Made by a program: the position numbers and the translations under genes. The notes beneath the pieces were generated by a model, which was not told the DNA's origin, ran no database searches, and saw only the letters and a list, made by a program, of their open reading frames with translations. From MWAR01 sp036567845 (GTDB lineage: Bacteria > Muiribacteriota > Ozemobacteria > Ozemobacterales > Ozemobacteraceae), in NCBI GenBank assembly GCA_036567845.1, contig DATCTT010000137.1, forward strand, positions 1 to 7,836: a stretch of 7,836 nt of DNA, given 5' to 3'. This document shows, one piece after another, positions 6,237-7,836 of this stretch (positions within the stretch are counted from its first letter, which is position 1; each line of letters starts with the position of its first letter).

Positions 6237-7442
6237 TCAGTTTTTCGACTCGGGAAGCGGATCCGCGACACACCGGAAGCCAACGGTCGTGCTGCGATAG
6301 AACGGTGAGCGGTGTACGTCACGGGCGCTGACACGGCAGCCCTTCGACTCGTCGTCCCAGGAGCCCCCCCGGATGATGGGCTGGCCGGTATGGCCGTTGA
6401 AGAGGCGCCCGTCACGTGCGTCCTGCTCGTAGCAGGTGGCGGTCCATTCCGCGACGTTTCCGGCCATGTCCAGCGCCCCCCAAGGCGAGACGCCGCCAGG
6501 GAAGCTGCCGACCCGGACGGGATATCCGCCCGTGTTCAGGTTTTCGGTCGAATACTGGCTGCCCCACGGGTATTCACGGCCGTCGCCGCCACCCGCCGCG
6601 ATTTCCCACTCATCCTCGGTGGGCAGGCGCTTTCCTGCCCATTTTGCGTAGGCATAGGCATCGAACCAGTCGACGAGCACGACCGGGGCATCCTCCATAC
6701 TGGCCGGCGGCCGGCCTCCCAGCCAACTGAACCGCAGGGCCCAGGCATAGGTATGATAGGGAACGTGATCCTTCTGGTGCGGCTCATCGGGGTGACACCA
6801 CTTGTGCCCCTCGCGTTTGACGGCATCGAGAAACCGCTGATACTCGCTGCACGTCACTTCATACTTGTCGATCCGGAAGCCCGAAATCCTGACCTTGCGC
6901 ATCGGCCGCTCGTCGGGGTTTCCCCGCTCGCTTCCGAGCATGTAGACCCCGCCCTTCACCTCGACCATCTCCCCCTGGAATCCGCTGTTTTTCCCATTCT
7001 TCTGGGCATCGGCGGCCGGAATCGGTGTCAACTCGAGGGCAAGACGCTGCTCCTGACCGGCCGTGACGGTCACCCGCATTTTCTGCGCCCCGTGGCCCGG
7101 AGCGGTCGCCTCGATCCGGTGCTCCCCGGCGGGTACCCGGAGTTTGAGTTCGGGGCCGCTGCCGCGGGGAAGGCCGTCGACGCTCATCGCGGCATCGGCC
7201 GGCGTGACGCTGACGATCAGGGTTCCACTTTCAGCCTGATCGGCCGAGCGGAGTTTTCCGCCGTCGAACGGGCAGAAGTTGACCCCGTCATCAAAGGATT
7301 TTCCGCAAGCCGGGCAGTCTTTCGCTGCCAGTACCGGCCCCGTCTGAAGAGTCAGGAGAACGCCGAGCGCGGGCATCCACCGGCGCCACCCGCTCGCGAG
7401 CAGGGAAGACCTTCGATGGACAGATGCAACCAGCCGTGGCAT
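6237..7442 (-). CDS. Secreted zinc-ribbon / PEGA / SUMF1 (FGE-sulfatase fold) protein
   Basis: Numbering is from the ATG at 7442 (401 residues). A long basic n-region (RR pairs at 10-11 and 20-21) and hydrophobic core PALGVLLTL end in a likely cleavage site at VLAA (37-40). A short zinc-ribbon-like stretch follows, CPACGKSFDDGVNFCPFDGG (Cys43, 46, 57). Residues about 72-140 are a PEGA domain (SVTPADAAMSVDGLPRG, VPAGEHRIEATAPG). Residues about 158-394 form a formylglycine-generating-enzyme-like domain: VEVKGGVYMLGSERG, KYEVTCSEYQRFLDAV, RLPTEDEWEIAAGG, YPWG, LDMAGNVAEWT, IIRGGSW and VGFRC. The paired cysteines that make formylglycine in true FGE are not recognisable after GGSW, so sulfatase activation is unlikely; the fold probably binds or modifies another partner. 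An ATG at 7481 (414 residues) also has a good Shine-Dalgarno. The TPR-like gene lies upstream and nfo downstream, suggesting one transcript. Confidence 0.85.
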   Translation of the reverse strand: MPRLVASVHRRSSLLASGWRRWMPALGVLLTLQTGPVLAAKDCPACGKSFDDGVNFCPFDGGKLRSADQAESGTLIVSVTPADAAMSVDGLPRGSGPELKLRVPAGEHRIEATAPGHGAQKMRVTVTAGQEQRLALELTPIPAADAQKNGKNSGFQGEMVEVKGGVYMLGSERGNPDERPMRKVRISGFRIDKYEVTCSEYQRFLDAVKREGHKWCHPDEPHQKDHVPYHTYAWALRFSWLGGRPPASMEDAPVVLVDWFDAYAYAKWAGKRLPTEDEWEIAAGGGDGREYPWGSQYSTENLNTGGYPVRVGSFPGGVSPWGALDMAGNVAEWTATCYEQDARDGRLFNGHTGQPIIRGGSWDDESKGCRVSARDVHRSPFYRSTTVGFRCVADPLPESKN

Positions 7443-7494
7443 ATGTGGTCCCTCCGCTGCGCTTGAAATTTCGGTCATCATATTACACCCCTCC
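7440..7494 (-). promoter_or_regulatory. Two tandem in-frame ribosome binding sites for the SUMF1-fold gene
   Basis: On the - strand GGAGG at 7494-7490 lies 8 bases before ATG 7481, and GGAGG at 7455-7451 lies 8 bases before ATG 7442. The starts are 13 codons apart in one frame. I prefer 7442 because it gives a shorter lead to the signal peptide, but the sequence alone does not decide between them. Confidence 0.6.
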
Positions 7495-7499
7495 GCCTC

Positions 7500-7515
7500 T
7501 GGCAACCCCTTGCCA
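7500..7515 (-). other. Small perfect hairpin between the TPR-like and SUMF1-fold genes
   Basis: TGGCAA (7500-7505) and TTGCCA (7510-7515) flank CCCC, giving a 6-bp stem that reads the same way on either strand, just upstream of the first SUMF1 ribosome binding site. It has no T run, so it is not a terminator. It could be an operator half-site pair or an mRNA processing site. Confidence 0.25.
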
Positions 7516-7549
7516 TCGGCTTTCGCGCCGCCTCATCCGCCCAGCTCGC

Positions 7550-7836
7550 TCATGAGCCGGCCGGTTGGTTCTGTAACAGCCTGAGTGCGGCCGCCACGAG
7601 TGTCCGGAACTCCGGCTCGTTCCTGTTTCCAGGCTGGCCGACCGCCAGGGCCGCGAGCTGAAGGAGCTCCCGATAGGCGGCGGAGCTGTTTCCCCCGGCC
7701 GCGGCACCGAACGCCATGATGAATCGTCCGGCATAATCGAGTGGGCCGAGAGCCGCGGCCTCCTTCACCATACGGATGCCGGTATTTATATCGCCAGTTA
7801 TAAAAGCCATCCGCCCCAGCCGCAGAAGCACCGGGC
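7550..7836 (-). CDS. C-terminal end of a TPR-like protein (partial, cut by window edge)
   Basis: About 94 residues before the stop at 7550 are visible, and the frame stays open to the window edge, so the N-terminus is missing. RLGRMAFITGDINTGIRMVK followed by EAAALGP has the helix-turn-helix pattern of a tetratricopeptide repeat (small residues at the packing positions and a terminal proline). The next 60 residues are alanine/leucine-rich and look helical, ending LRLLQNQPAGS. A GTG at 7831 is probably an internal valine codon rather than a start. The gap of 68 to 107 bases to the SUMF1-fold gene, same strand, allows co-transcription. TPR identity is tentative; the function is not known. Confidence 0.6.
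   Translation of the reverse strand, partial: PVLLRLGRMAFITGDINTGIRMVKEAAALGPLDYAGRFIMAFGAAAGGNSSAAYRELLQLAALAVGQPGNRNEPEFRTLVAAALRLLQNQPAGS

Noticed and set aside
6237..7442. Calling the SUMF1-fold protein a true formylglycine-generating enzyme
   Set aside because: The C-x4-C catalytic pair after GGS is not recognisable and no sulfatase is nearby.
6312..7466. A 384-codon + strand frame opposite the SUMF1-fold gene
   Set aside because: The - strand frame has coherent PEGA and SUMF1 motifs and ribosome binding sites; the + frame has no recognisable domain.
1..7836. CRISPR array, tRNA, rRNA, transposase, toxin-antitoxin or phage genes
   Set aside because: No regularly spaced repeats, no tRNA-like cloverleaf noticed, and no mobile-element or defence protein motifs in any convincing frame.

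Overview
The window comes from a GC-rich bacterial chromosome. Coding starts are mostly ATG with Shine-Dalgarno sequences of the GGAGG type, and GC-rich third positions produce long antisense shadow ORFs. The taxon cannot be fixed from this stretch. A cysteine-rich 'CWE...C' module, a PEGA/SUMF1-type secreted protein, an acetate kinase and short inverted repeats typical of environmental anaerobes together suggest a deltaproteobacterial-grade or candidate-phylum (for example Riflebacteria/Ozemobacteria-like) organism. That is a weak inference. There is no sign of phage, transposase, CRISPR, tRNA or rRNA.

Left part, + strand. A sigma-70 family factor (3-1226) carries an unusual proline-rich and seven-cysteine N-terminal segment, and may begin before the window. 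After a 191-base gap containing a perfect TATAAT box comes a secreted protein with the catalytic domain of animal-type protein-arginine deiminases (1418-2752), closed by a strong hairpin at 2776-2810. A good consensus promoter (TTGACA-17-TACATT, 2841-2869) then drives a two-gene unit: a 3-hydroxyacyl-CoA dehydrogenase-like protein (2938-3864), whose predicted active site lacks two of the four usual residues, and acetate kinase ackA (3872-5080). The second Shine-Dalgarno overlaps the stop codon of the first gene. This unit looks like acyl-CoA/acetyl-phosphate metabolism with ATP formation.

Middle, 5081-5304. This convergent intergenic region holds two separate inverted repeats: a perfect 10-bp stem of the 'GGGGCGGG...CCCGCCCC' kind just after ackA, and a longer imperfect inverted repeat (about 90 bases). 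Both look like dispersed intergenic elements, and the first may also act as a terminator.

Right part, - strand. Three genes read leftwards, probably together: the C-terminal end of a TPR-like protein (7550-7836, cut by the window edge), a secreted zinc-ribbon/PEGA/SUMF1-fold protein (6237-7442, with an alternative start at 7481), and endonuclease IV (nfo, 5305-6225), which keeps all nine metal ligands. Only 11 bases separate the SUMF1 stop from the chosen nfo start.

The most interesting items are the cysteine-rich sigma factor, the secreted arginine deiminase with an altered calcium-site motif, and the dehydrogenase with a changed active site. I found no multi-gene defence or otherwise plainly new system.
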